Below, piece by piece: positions 19,652 through 28,137 of a DNA stretch of 36,274 bases (positions within the stretch are counted from its first letter, which is position 1; each line of letters opens with the position of its first letter). This DNA is from Aeromonas cavernicola (GTDB lineage Bacteria; Pseudomonadota; Gammaproteobacteria; Enterobacterales; Aeromonadaceae), in NCBI RefSeq assembly GCF_002795305.1, contig NZ_PGGC01000071.1, positions 1 to 36,274 on the forward strand, written 5' to 3'. The position numbers and the translations under genes are program-made. The notes beneath the pieces are model-generated. The model had not been told where the DNA came from and did no database searches. It saw only the letters and a program-made list of their open reading frames with translations.

Positions 19652-19694
19652 CCAATAGCAACAAACCGGCGCGGGGCCGGTTTGTTGCTATTGG
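19652..19694 (-). terminator. Strong hairpin downstream of suhB
   Basis: A perfect 19-bp stem: CCAATAGCAACAAACCGGC pairs with its complement around a GCGGG loop. It lies 11 bases past the suhB stop and before the mtn promoter. It is very likely to end or protect the suhB transcript, although no T tract follows on either strand. Confidence 0.6.
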
Positions 19695-19704
19695 TAACGC
19701 TATA

Positions 19705-20508
19705 TTATTTTGCCAGTGATTCCGGAAGTGCATCACGGATTTTACCGAGCATCTCTTTTAGGACGCGCGGGTTGGCAACCACGATGTTGCCGGAGTTTTC
19801 GTAATTGTGACCACCGACGAAGTCGGTGACGATGGCGCCTGCTTCTTTGGCCAGCAGTTCACCAGCAGCGGTATCCCAGGGTTTGAGGCCGATTTCCCAG
19901 AAACCGTCGACACGGCCAGCAGCCACATAAGCTAGATCCAAGGCAGCAGAACCGGAGCGGCGAATATCGGCACACTCGATGAACATGCTCTGGAACATCT
20001 TCAGGTACGGCTCAATGTGGTGCTTTTGCTTGTAGGGGAAACCGGTAGCCAACACGGTGCCAGCCAGTTCTTTGGCTTTACCGACACGGATGCGGTAGCC
20101 GTTCAGCTGGGCGCCGTTACCGCGGGTGGTCGTAAACAGTTCATCACGGATAGGGTCGTACACAACCGCTTGTTCGGTTTTGCCTTTCACGCGCAGGGCG
20201 ATGGAAACGGCAAAGTGTGGAATGCCTTTGACAAGGTTGGTCGTGCCATCCAGTGGGTCAATGATCCATTGATAGTCCGGATTGGTACCGGCAATCTCAC
20301 CAGACTCTTCAGCAACAATGCTGTGTTCTGGGTACGATTTCTTGATGGTATGAATGATGGCCGCTTCGGCTTCACGGTCAACGTTGGTCACGAAGTCATT
20401 GCTGCCTTTTTGGATAGCCTCAATGTTCTCGGGCTGGGAGAAGGCTTTTACTACAACTTGACCGGCGTTGCGCGCAGCGCGCACGGCGATATTCAGCATC
20501 GGATGCAT
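19705..20508 (-). CDS. suhB: Inositol-1-monophosphatase family protein SuhB
   Basis: Mg-dependent inositol monophosphatase; in enterobacteria SuhB also serves as an rRNA antitermination factor. The ATG at 20508 gives MHPMLNIAVRAARNAG and 267 residues, the same length and beginning as E. coli SuhB. GGTGA sits just upstream. Metal site motifs are VAEESGE (Glu), WIIDPLDGTTN (Asp-Asp) and KPWDTAAGELL near the C-terminus. It stands alone, divergent from the gene at 20710. Confidence 0.95.
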   Translation of the reverse strand: MHPMLNIAVRAARNAGQVVVKAFSQPENIEAIQKGSNDFVTNVDREAEAAIIHTIKKSYPEHSIVAEESGEIAGTNPDYQWIIDPLDGTTNLVKGIPHFAVSIALRVKGKTEQAVVYDPIRDELFTTTRGNGAQLNGYRIRVGKAKELAGTVLATGFPYKQKHHIEPYLKMFQSMFIECADIRRSGSAALDLAYVAAGRVDGFWEIGLKPWDTAAGELLAKEAGAIVTDFVGGHNYENSGNIVVANPRVLKEMLGKIRDALPESLAK

Positions 20509-20709
20509 AGGTTCACCACTGGATGTTAAAGAACGGGGGAGATAAAGAGCGTAATATAGTACCAGTATCAGGCTGCATGGCAACCATTAATCCTTGCGAT
20601 ATAAATTATCGTGAATAGTGATTGGGGAAGACTCCATAACAGAGTCGATATGGGCTAATCTTACGCTGTCAACCAGCGGTAGGTTGTCATGTACATAGGG
20701 ATGTGAGTC

Positions 20710-21168
20710 ATGAATCTTTCATTAGTAAGCCAGCTGCCATCAGCCCCCGCCAGTCAGAAGTTACTGAATATTTTGCGATCATCGGCCCAGTGTCGTGATT
20801 ATTTTACCAGTGTGTCGGCGATCTCCTTAGCTGAGTGGCAACCCGCCAAGGAGGAGGCCGCTATTTTGTTATGTGATGAGCGTACTAACTGGGATAAACC
20901 TATTATCACCGAGGCGTGTGAGCCGGTGATTGGGTTACCTGTCTTACCCTTGTTGCTACGCAAAGATGAGCATCACGTATTTATACCTGGGCCGGATGTA
21001 TCTGATTTTCGTTTTTATTTTGTATCGAATGGATTAAATATTGAAGAAATGGAATTAGCTGATCCTGCTTGTAATAGAATTTTGTTAAATAAGTTAGAAT
21101 CTTATTTTCCCCTATTATCCAGATTGATTTTATTAAGACAGAAACAATCGGTCTTGGCATTTAACTAA
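20710..21168 (+). CDS. Conserved-looking protein of unknown function
   Basis: I do not recognise this 152-residue protein. It has no signal peptide or membrane helix. It looks soluble and rather acidic in the middle (CDERTNWDKP, FIPGPDVSDFRFYF), with a leucine-rich C-terminus (LLNKLESYFPLLSRLILL). AGGG lies 9 bases before the ATG, and a canonical terminator follows the stop, so it looks like a real single-gene unit. The 3' half is more AT-rich than the 5' half. It is divergent from suhB. Confidence 0.65.
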   Translation: MNLSLVSQLPSAPASQKLLNILRSSAQCRDYFTSVSAISLAEWQPAKEEAAILLCDERTNWDKPIITEACEPVIGLPVLPLLLRKDEHHVFIPGPDVSDFRFYFVSNGLNIEEMELADPACNRILLNKLESYFPLLSRLILLRQKQSVLAFN

Positions 21169-21186
21169 CATTTAAAAATACACATG

Positions 21187-21225
21187 ATGCGACATGTCAT
21201 ATTTAATGGTGTGTCGCATTTTTAT
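21187..21225 (+). terminator. Rho-independent terminator of the 152-aa gene
   Basis: ATGCGACATGTCAT pairs with ATGGTGTGTCGCAT (14 pairs including three G-U) around ATTTA, followed directly by TTTTTATT. It lies 18 bases after the stop. Confidence 0.8.
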
Positions 21226-21299
21226 TGAGTATTAAATATTGGGTACTATATTGATGCTCTCGCTCTAGTTCAATCATTGGCTATAAAATTAGCCTTAAA

Positions 21300-21367
21300 T
21301 TTATTGGCATATATAAATTTTATCGGTTGACGGTATTCTTGGGCTTTATATTTATTGGTATATATAA
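21300..21367. repeat. Short imperfect direct repeat
   Basis: TTTATTGGCATATATAA (21300-21316) recurs as TTTATTGGTATATATAA (21351-21367) with one change, in the AT-rich gap downstream of the porin. The role is unknown; it may be a chance AT-rich repeat. Confidence 0.4.
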
Positions 21368-21375
21368 TAAACTTA

Positions 21376-21417
21376 TTAAAAATAAAGACGGCCAGTATGA
21401 TACTGGCCGTCTTTATT
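21376..21417 (-). terminator. Rho-independent terminator of the porin gene
   Basis: A 17-bp perfect stem (21381-21397 with 21401-21417, core AAGACGGCCAGTA) and a 3-base loop, starting 12 bases past the porin stop. On the minus strand it is followed by a T-rich tail. Confidence 0.85.
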
Positions 21418-21429
21418 ATAATGAGTGAC

Positions 21430-22458
21430 TTAGAAATTATATTGCAGTGCTACAGTCCACTCGTCGTCAACCTTATCAAGGCCAACAATCTTATATTCGG
21501 TGTAAGCTTTCAACTTAGAAGTAAAGGCATACTGAACACCCAAGTAGGTGTAATCAGCAACATCGCCAGATAAAATGTTAGTGCCAATAGTTGCATCATC
21601 GATTTTGGCGAAGTTGTAACCAGTCAAGAAGGTCCAAGCATCGACATTGTAGCTAGCAACTAATTCGTAACCTTTATAATCAGCTTCATCATTGCCACGA
21701 GTGACTTGGCTTTCATTATAAAGCCCAGCGAAGTAGAAACCGTTGATTGCATAAGAAGCGGCGATTGCCCAATCTTCTTTATCGCTTTTTACGCCAGTCG
21801 TAGATTTGACAAAGTCGCTCTTGGCATAACCAGCGGCCAAGCCTAAACCAAAATCAAAGTCATAACCCAAACTAGTGGCATAACCTTTATCTAGCTTAGA
21901 ACCTAACTTGACAGTATCGCCGTTACCATCAGAGCCAAAACTTAGTTCTGCATTATCATCATTGGTTTGATAGGAAGCATTAGCAAAGAAGCCGCCCCAC
22001 TTACCCATGTAGATGATCTGTCCTTCTTGGCGACCGCCATAAGCATTCGCTTCAGAGCCCCACTCATTAAAAATATCAGTTTTTTCAATCAAATTATTAA
22101 AGTAAGCAGTATCAGTCTGACCGAAAATAATCTTCCCGTATTGGGATCCATCAAACCCTGCATAGAGGTGGCGAGCTTGGAAATCGTCAGTTTTGTAGTC
22201 GCCGGAATTTTCAGAAGAGACTTGCCATTCGGCTGTTGCAATACCTGACCAGGTGTTGTTCAGTGCGATCTTACCTGCCCAGCCTAAACGAGACTCGCCT
22301 TTCAGCTCTGCATCAACATCATCATGCTCGCCAAAATAGTTAGCTTCGATACGGCCGTTTACATCAAAGGTAGTGCCATCTTTATCGTAGATAGTGGCAG
22401 CGTTGGCTGCGGAGGCAAACAGAGCGGGGATAGCGATAGCCAGAATTGTCTTTTTCAT
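21430..22458 (-). CDS. OmpF/OmpK-type trimeric outer-membrane porin
   Basis: A general diffusion porin of the gram-negative 16-strand family. The 342 residues start with the signal peptide MKKTILAIAIPALFASAANA, then ATIYDKDGTTFDVNGRIEA, the usual first strand. Alternating aromatic strands follow, with the ARHLYAGFDGSQYGKIIFGQ segment and a terminal Phe (WTVALQYNF) needed for outer-membrane assembly. The ATG at 22458 is preferred to a TTG three codons earlier because it begins the signal peptide and has GGAA upstream. It is strongly expressed by the look of its promoter and terminator. The exact Aeromonas porin name cannot be decided. Confidence 0.92.
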   Translation of the reverse strand: MKKTILAIAIPALFASAANAATIYDKDGTTFDVNGRIEANYFGEHDDVDAELKGESRLGWAGKIALNNTWSGIATAEWQVSSENSGDYKTDDFQARHLYAGFDGSQYGKIIFGQTDTAYFNNLIEKTDIFNEWGSEANAYGGRQEGQIIYMGKWGGFFANASYQTNDDNAELSFGSDGNGDTVKLGSKLDKGYATSLGYDFDFGLGLAAGYAKSDFVKSTTGVKSDKEDWAIAASYAINGFYFAGLYNESQVTRGNDEADYKGYELVASYNVDAWTFLTGYNFAKIDDATIGTNILSGDVADYTYLGVQYAFTSKLKAYTEYKIVGLDKVDDEWTVALQYNF

Positions 22459-22849
22459 AGTTTCCAATGCCTACTGTAATTAAACACTAAGTTGTTGTTA
22501 TTCCCTGTGTTAGTGATGTGCTTTGCATCACTATGGCGCCGAGACTAGCATCGGGTTTTCGCAATCGCAATGAAAAAACGTGGAACTTTTTAGCAAAATC
22601 ATAGTCACTGCGAGAAAAATGTGACCCAACTCGCACAACCTAGGTTCTCGGTGCGTAAACGATTGCAGCGTTTTTTTATGCAGTGAACAGCCATAAATAA
22701 GGTTGTTTTTTCTCCAGTTAAGCCGCTACGTAGTTAATCTATCTGGTGCTTTTTTGCTGATTTCCCCTTAACCGTTCAGGTTGTAGCCTCGACCCACCCC
22801 AAAGATTGCAGGTATCCTCTGTGCCAGATGTTTCTCCATGTAGCCGACT
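22459..22849. other. Divergent intergenic region, porin / dinG
   Basis: About 390 bases between the diverging porin and dinG genes. It holds the porin promoter and a long porin leader with a small stem (AGTGATG/CATCACT, 22512-22532). The rest is unassigned; I saw no clear LexA box (CTGT-N8-ACAG) before dinG. Confidence 0.5.
22542..22570 (-). promoter_or_regulatory. Candidate sigma-70 promoter of the porin
   Basis: Minus strand TTGCGA (22570-22565), a 17-base spacer, then TAGTCT (22547-22542). The leader would be about 75-80 bases. Confidence 0.45.
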
Positions 22850-24937
22850 ATGTTATCCACTCGTCTTAAAGCCTCTATTCGCCAGACCTATCGCCAGATC
22901 GCTGATGGCTTGCCAGGATTTATCCCGCGTTCAGCACAAAATTTTCTGGTTGCCGAAATCGCTAAAACCTTGACGGGGGAGTATGACAAGCAGCGTCGTA
23001 TTTTGGTGGCTGAGGCCGGAACGGGTATTGGTAAGTCGCTCTCTTATGCGCAAGGGGCCATTCCGGTGGCAAGGTTGAGCCAGAAAAAACTAGTGATCTC
23101 TACCGCGACGGTGGCGTTGCAAGAGCAGCTCATCCATAAAGACCTGCCTTTTTATCACCGCCACAGTGAGCTGCCGTTTCGTTTTATGTTGGTCAAAGGA
23201 CGTCAACGTTATTGCTGCGAACATCTGTTGGAACATGCCGCCAGTGGCAATGATTTCACCAACTTTGAGCTGGATTTTTTATTGCCGCAGCCTAGTGCCT
23301 TGAGTAAACACAAACCAACGCAGGCAGATAAAGCCTGTTATCAAGCGCTGTGGCAGGCATATACCCATGGTGAATGGGATGGTGATCGAGACAATTGGCC
23401 TCAGCCAATCTCAGATCTTTGTTGGGAGCGGATCGTAGCCGATCGTCATAGCTGTAATAAGGCGCTCAGTCATCATCAACACTGCCCATTTCACCGCGCT
23501 CGACAGGATATGGACTCGGCTGATGTGCTGGTGGTTAATCACGCGTTATTGTTGTCCGACCTCACCATGGGCGGAGGCATCATCTTGCCACCGCCAGATG
23601 AGTGTTTTTATGTACTTGATGAAGCGCATCATCTGCCGACCATTGCCCGAGACCATGGTGCGGCAAGCGTCAGTCTCAAGGGCTCCCGTCGCTGGTTGGA
23701 AAAATTGGTACAAAGTGCAGGCAAGCTGGCGCGGGCACTTAATAAAGAGGCGCTGATTGAACCGCAGCTTAAATTGCAAGATGCGCTTGCCGCTATTCAG
23801 CCCGACTTGAAAGCCGTTGAACGGTGGCTAGAGGCAAATGAAGGGTTATTTGGTCGTGATCCCCATTACCGCTTTGTCGAGGGGGTATTGCCCGATCCTC
23901 TTCCTCAACTGGCAGAGAGTTTGAAGGTGTCGAGTAAGAAAGCGCTGCGTGCTCTGGACCGGATGCAGGCCGCCATCGGTGAGGCCTTGAAAGACGGGGA
24001 GATTCGCCGTAAAGAGGCCGAGCCATTACTGGCCGAGAGCGGTTTTCATCTGCAGCGATTAGAGGCTTTTAGCGCCTTGTGGGAGATGCTCGCACGGCAT
24101 ATCCCAGCGGGGAAAACACCATTAGCCTTATGGATGGCTAAAACCGATGATGGCGATGTATGGTTACATGCCTCTCCCATTGAAGTGGGTTACTTGCTGG
24201 AAGAGTGGCTGTGGTCTAAGTGTCTAGGGGCTGTGCTGGTCTCTGCGACCCTGACAGCGCTCTCCTCTTTTAGCTATTTTCGCCATCAAGTCGGGCTCAA
24301 AGAGCACGATGGCACCCGCTATTTGCGCCTACGCTCCCCGTTTGATTATCAAAAAGCGGAGCTTTATTTGCCAAAGATGTGTCATGAGCCCACTGCCAGC
24401 GGGTTTACGCAAGAGCTCATTGAGGTATTACCAGGCTTGCTGGCAGGGAAGGAGGCGAGTTTGGTGCTGTTTTCATCTTATCGGCAGATGAATGAGGTCG
24501 CGCTGGGTCTGCGGGCAAAGGGAATCTCACTGTTGGTACAAGGTGAGGCTTCTCGCAGTGCGCTGCTGACATTACACAAGCAAAAATGTGATGGTGATCA
24601 GGCTAGCATTGTGTTCGGTACGGGCAGTTTTTCGGAAGGGCTCGACTTGCCTGGTCGTTATCTCACTAATCTGGTGATCACCAAGCTGCCCTTTGCGGTG
24701 CCAAATTCGCCGGTAGAAGAGGCAACGGCAGAATGGATCACTCAGCGAGGTGGTAATCCCTTTCTACAGCTGACGGTGCCGGAGGCGTCACGCAAGTTGA
24801 TCCAAGCTTGTGGTCGTTTGATCCGCAAAGAGGCTGATCGGGGGCGCGTTACCATTCTTGACCGCCGCTTGCTGACCAAGCGTTATGGCAAGGGATTGCT
24901 AGATGCACTGCCACCCTTTACGCGTCGTATCGAATAA
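22850..24937 (+). CDS. dinG: ATP-dependent DNA helicase DinG
   Basis: Superfamily 2, XPD-like 5'-3' helicase that resolves R-loops and stalled forks. At 695 residues it is close to E. coli DinG (716). Walker A is EAGTGIGKSLSY, the Q-side IPRSAQNF, the DEAH box VLDEAHHLP, and the C-terminal motif VI is LIQACGRLIRKEADRG. Four iron-sulphur cysteines are in place: one in RQRYCCEH, then LCWERI, HSCNK and HCPFH. The ending LLTKRYGKGLLDALPPF mirrors E. coli DinG. The ribosome site is weak. It is followed 125 bases later by the yccT-like gene. Confidence 0.93.
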   Translation: MLSTRLKASIRQTYRQIADGLPGFIPRSAQNFLVAEIAKTLTGEYDKQRRILVAEAGTGIGKSLSYAQGAIPVARLSQKKLVISTATVALQEQLIHKDLPFYHRHSELPFRFMLVKGRQRYCCEHLLEHAASGNDFTNFELDFLLPQPSALSKHKPTQADKACYQALWQAYTHGEWDGDRDNWPQPISDLCWERIVADRHSCNKALSHHQHCPFHRARQDMDSADVLVVNHALLLSDLTMGGGIILPPPDECFYVLDEAHHLPTIARDHGAASVSLKGSRRWLEKLVQSAGKLARALNKEALIEPQLKLQDALAAIQPDLKAVERWLEANEGLFGRDPHYRFVEGVLPDPLPQLAESLKVSSKKALRALDRMQAAIGEALKDGEIRRKEAEPLLAESGFHLQRLEAFSALWEMLARHIPAGKTPLALWMAKTDDGDVWLHASPIEVGYLLEEWLWSKCLGAVLVSATLTALSSFSYFRHQVGLKEHDGTRYLRLRSPFDYQKAELYLPKMCHEPTASGFTQELIEVLPGLLAGKEASLVLFSSYRQMNEVALGLRAKGISLLVQGEASRSALLTLHKQKCDGDQASIVFGTGSFSEGLDLPGRYLTNLVITKLPFAVPNSPVEEATAEWITQRGGNPFLQLTVPEASRKLIQACGRLIRKEADRGRVTILDRRLLTKRYGKGLLDALPPFTRRIE

Positions 24938-25062
24938 TCGCCACCTATAAAGGGTTAACTGGCTCACGCATGGCTTAAAGAGCGTTTGCTGGCCTTAACT
25001 AAACCTGTAAAAATGCGTGCTGTTTTTCAGCGGACCATTGTCTGACTGTTTAAGGAGATGAA

Positions 25063-25722
25063 ATGAAGCTGACTGTTGTGGTGCCGGCACTGGCTGGTTT
25101 GTTGTGGGCGGGTTGTGCCCTGGCCAATGCTCAATTGGAAGTCACCACTCCGTATGTGGTACAGCTGATTGATGGACAATCGATCAACCCTAAATTACTC
25201 GATAAGACTAATCACTTTGCGCTGAGTGCCGGTAAGCATCAGCTGGTTGTTGCGTTTGAGGGGAACTACTCGAGCCGTAATGAGATAAAGTTGGTTACCG
25301 CAGAGCCCTTGGTGATCAATTTTTCTGCTGCCGATAATCAAAAACTGGTGCTCGACTACCAAAAGCCACGCAATGAGGATGAGGCTAAGCGCTTCACCAA
25401 GGCGCAGCGTGTCACGCTCAAGGACAAAGCCAGCGGCCAAGTGGTGGCAAGTGAGCAATTCGTCATGCCGAAAGTAGAAGGCTTTCAGTTAACCCGCGAT
25501 TATCAACAAGAGTTGGTTGCAATGGGGAAAGCGTTCAATCAGCCAGCCGTTATAGCGAGTGACGCGGCGGCTAAGCTGGCGGCAGCCAGTGCCCCTGTAG
25601 CGCCTCCTCCGGCTCAAGCGCAAGGTAATCCAGAGGCGTTAACCCAGCTGCAAAGTTGGTATAACAAGGCTGATGCGCAGACCCGTAAAGCGTTTCAGAT
25701 CTGGGTGATTCAACAGCAATGA
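25063..25722 (+). CDS. YccT-like (DUF2057/UPF0319) secreted protein
   Basis: A 219-residue periplasmic protein with signal peptide (MKLTVVVPALAGLLWAGCALA, cut near residue 22). The family pattern is LEVTTPYVVQLIDGQ, then SAGKHQLVVAFEGNYSS, which makes a small beta domain. A low-complexity Ala/Pro linker near 165-190 leads to a C-terminal helix (LQSWYNKADAQTRKAFQIW). The E. coli relative YccT has been linked to curli inhibition, but whether that applies here is unknown. Strong ribosome site AAGGAGATGAA before the ATG. Confidence 0.8.
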   Translation: MKLTVVVPALAGLLWAGCALANAQLEVTTPYVVQLIDGQSINPKLLDKTNHFALSAGKHQLVVAFEGNYSSRNEIKLVTAEPLVINFSAADNQKLVLDYQKPRNEDEAKRFTKAQRVTLKDKASGQVVASEQFVMPKVEGFQLTRDYQQELVAMGKAFNQPAVIASDAAAKLAAASAPVAPPPAQAQGNPEALTQLQSWYNKADAQTRKAFQIWVIQQQ

Positions 25723-25776
25723 GTGCGCATTGCTGCTACCACGCTTGCGTACTTCCTTTGTGAAGGGGAAGGACAC

Positions 25777-25829
25777 TAGCCGAAAACGACACCGCCATCA
25801 GCTACTGATGGCGGTGTCGTTTTCGGCTA
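25777..25829. terminator. Bidirectional terminator, yccT-like / ybgI
   Basis: A 24-bp perfect stem around GCTAC: the left arm contains CGAAAACGACACCGCC and the right arm its complement with GTTTTC. The A4/T4 runs inside the stem give each strand a T tract after the GC-rich core. It serves the two converging genes. Confidence 0.8.
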
Positions 25830-25882
25830 TTGTCCACAGAGGATATGGCTGTATTTATGCCGTTGGTTCTGCAGTAAGCAGA

Positions 25883-26644
25883 TCAAACCGGATTATCTAT
25901 GTCGATAAAGGTGACATGTAATCCGTGTATGGTGGCTAACCACTCGCCTAATGCTTTAACGCCGTAGCGCTCGGTAGCATGGTGGCCTGCGGCATAGAAG
26001 TGCATTCCCATCTCACGGGCGGTGTGGATGGTCTGTTCGGAAGCTTCGCCAGAGATAAAGGCATCGATACCTTGCTCAGCAGCAAGGTTAATATAACTCT
26101 GGCCACCACCAGTACACCAAGCCACTGAGCGGATTAGATCAGGCCCACTGTCGCCGCAGTAGAGCGGGGTGCGGCCAAGGCGCTGCGCAATCAGATCCGC
26201 AAAATCACGGCCGCTCATCGGCGTTTCTAACTTGCCCACCATTGCCACGCTTTTACTATTCCATGGTTCTAAGCCACGGCGTACGGTGATTCCGAGCAGT
26301 TTGGCCAACTGGGCGTTGTTACCGACGTCGGGATGGATATCAAGGGGTAAGTGGTAGGCAAAGAGGTTGATATTATGTGTCAGCAGACTCTTGAGGCGAC
26401 GTTGTTTCATGCCGACGATTGGGGCAGGCTCACCGTGCCAAAAATAACCATGATGTACCAAGATTGCATCGGCGTTCACCGCGATCGCGGCGTCGATCAG
26501 AGCTTGGCTAGCCGTCACGCCGGTTACCACGTTACGAATACGGTCACGCCCTTCTATTTGTAGGCCGTTTGGGCAATAGTCCTTGATAGCATGGGGTTCA
26601 AGCAGATGGTTGAGTAACGTTTCGAGTTTTCGATGAGAAATCAT
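25883..26644 (-). CDS. ybgI: YbgI / Nif3-family dinuclear metal protein
   Basis: A member of the Nif3-like (NGG1p-interacting factor 3) family with a dinuclear metal centre; often labelled GTP cyclohydrolase 1 type 2 homolog, but its cell role is unsettled. At 253 residues it is close to E. coli YbgI (247). It shows conserved CPNGLQIEG, metal-binding HHGYFWHG, HLPLDIHPDVGNN, GDSGPDL and the final AAGHHATERYGVKAL. It is alone, convergent with the yccT-like gene. Confidence 0.93.
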   Translation of the reverse strand: MISHRKLETLLNHLLEPHAIKDYCPNGLQIEGRDRIRNVVTGVTASQALIDAAIAVNADAILVHHGYFWHGEPAPIVGMKQRRLKSLLTHNINLFAYHLPLDIHPDVGNNAQLAKLLGITVRRGLEPWNSKSVAMVGKLETPMSGRDFADLIAQRLGRTPLYCGDSGPDLIRSVAWCTGGGQSYINLAAEQGIDAFISGEASEQTIHTAREMGMHFYAAGHHATERYGVKALGEWLATIHGLHVTFIDIDNPV

Positions 26645-26793
26645 AGGGGGCCCTTTATAACGGCGCTCATCCTGCGGTTTTATCCACTTAACGACAGGTC
26701 AGCGCAATATACCAAGGGGCTTATGATAATGGAGCTGCGTCATGGATACCATGTCAGCCCCATGTTCTTGCTGCTAGTTGCGATAACTTGGTT

Positions 26794-28137
26794 TCAATGT
26801 GGGATATCGATCCCAGCCTCTCGCATCTGAGCCAGCTTATAGCGCAGGGTGCGGGGACTGATCCCTAGGCGATCAGCGACCTCCTTGCGGCAGCCATTAC
26901 AGTCTTGCAGGGTGTCGAGGATAATCTGATGCTCTTGATGTTTGAGCTCATTGCCCAAACGTTCCACATGGATGAGACGTGCGTGCTCTATTGGCGGTTC
27001 ATCTCGTTCATCAAGGGTTTCCAGGAACAGCTGAGCACGATTAATCAGCCCATCTGTACTGAGGATCAATGCCCGTTGCATGACGTTCTCTAATTCACGA
27101 ACGTTGCCTGTCCAACGATGTTCAAGCAGGACGCTACACGCAGATTTAGTCAAATGGGGGGTCGCCAGCCCTTGAGAACTGGCATGCAGTGCCAGCAGAT
27201 GTTTTGCCAGAGGTAGGATGTCACCTGGCCGCTCCCACAGTGGACGCCAGCGTAATGGGAATACGTTCAGTCGATAGTAGAGATCTTCCCGAAAGCGTCC
27301 GTCTTGTACTGCTTTTTTGAGGTCTCGGTTAGTCGTTGCAATGACACGGACATTAAGAGAGATGAGTTTACGGCTGCCAAGACGTTCCACTTCTTTCTCC
27401 TGCAGTACTCGCAGCAGCTTGGCCTGGAGCCCCAACTCCATCTCGGTGATTTCATCGAGCAGCAGCGTTCCCCCTTGGGCTTGCTCAAACTTACCCGGAC
27501 AGCCCTGTACTGCCCCTGTAAAGGCCCCTTTTTCATAGCCAAACAAGGTAGCCTCGAGCATGTTATCGGGGATTGCGGCGCAATTAATAGCCACAAACGG
27601 TTGTTCTGCGCGACTCGAGTTATCATGAATGTAGCGAGCAAGAACCTCTTTTCCTGTTCCACTCGGGCCTTTTACTATCACGGTTGCGTCACTTTTGGCG
27701 ACGCGTGTGGCCAGTTCCAATAACTCGGCGGTGTTAGGGTCGCCATAGACTAATGTCCGTTTTTCTACCTTTTGGGCGGGCACGTAGCGACTAACTTGAT
27801 TGAGTAAAACCTCGGGGGAGAATGGCTTAGCCAGATAGTCAATGGCCCCTTTTCGTATGGCTCGTACGGCACCATCAATGTTGGCGTAGGCCGTCATCAG
27901 CAGTACTGGGGTTTGTGGGTATTGCTGGCGGATGGCAGCAAGCAGCATATGGCCATCCATTCCCCCCATCTGAATGTCAGAAATCACCATGTCTACACGT
28001 TGACGTGAAAGGAGCAGCAGGGCCTTCTCACCACTGTTTACCTCACGGCATTCATAGCCGCCAAGCAGGAGTGTATCAACCAATGCTTCACGTAAACCAT
28101 CGTCATCCTCTACCACTAAAATGCGCGCCCTAGTCAT
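26794..28137 (-). CDS. flrC: FlrC sigma-54-dependent flagellar response regulator
   Basis: Two-component activator that, once phosphorylated by FlrB, switches on the next tier of sigma-54 flagellar genes (basal body, hook, core flagellin in Vibrio and Aeromonas). In 447 residues it has a receiver domain with phospho-acceptor Asp54 (VISDIQMGG) and Lys104. Then comes an AAA+ domain with Walker A GPSGTGKE (157-164), the sigma-54 contact loop GAFTGA (204-209) and LLDEITEM. A Fis-type helix-turn-helix ends the protein (CRKEVADRLGISPRTLRYKL). It overlaps flrB by ATGA. Confidence 0.93.
   Translation of the reverse strand: MTRARILVVEDDDGLREALVDTLLLGGYECREVNSGEKALLLLSRQRVDMVISDIQMGGMDGHMLLAAIRQQYPQTPVLLMTAYANIDGAVRAIRKGAIDYLAKPFSPEVLLNQVSRYVPAQKVEKRTLVYGDPNTAELLELATRVAKSDATVIVKGPSGTGKEVLARYIHDNSSRAEQPFVAINCAAIPDNMLEATLFGYEKGAFTGAVQGCPGKFEQAQGGTLLLDEITEMELGLQAKLLRVLQEKEVERLGSRKLISLNVRVIATTNRDLKKAVQDGRFREDLYYRLNVFPLRWRPLWERPGDILPLAKHLLALHASSQGLATPHLTKSACSVLLEHRWTGNVRELENVMQRALILSTDGLINRAQLFLETLDERDEPPIEHARLIHVERLGNELKHQEHQIILDTLQDCNGCRKEVADRLGISPRTLRYKLAQMREAGIDIPH

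Noticed and set aside
22459-22849. LexA box upstream of dinG
   Set aside because: No CTG-N10-CAG palindrome of adequate quality was seen near the start.
25730-25921. Small plus-strand frame after the yccT-like gene
   Set aside because: It runs through the bidirectional terminator and into the end of ybgI; not a credible gene.
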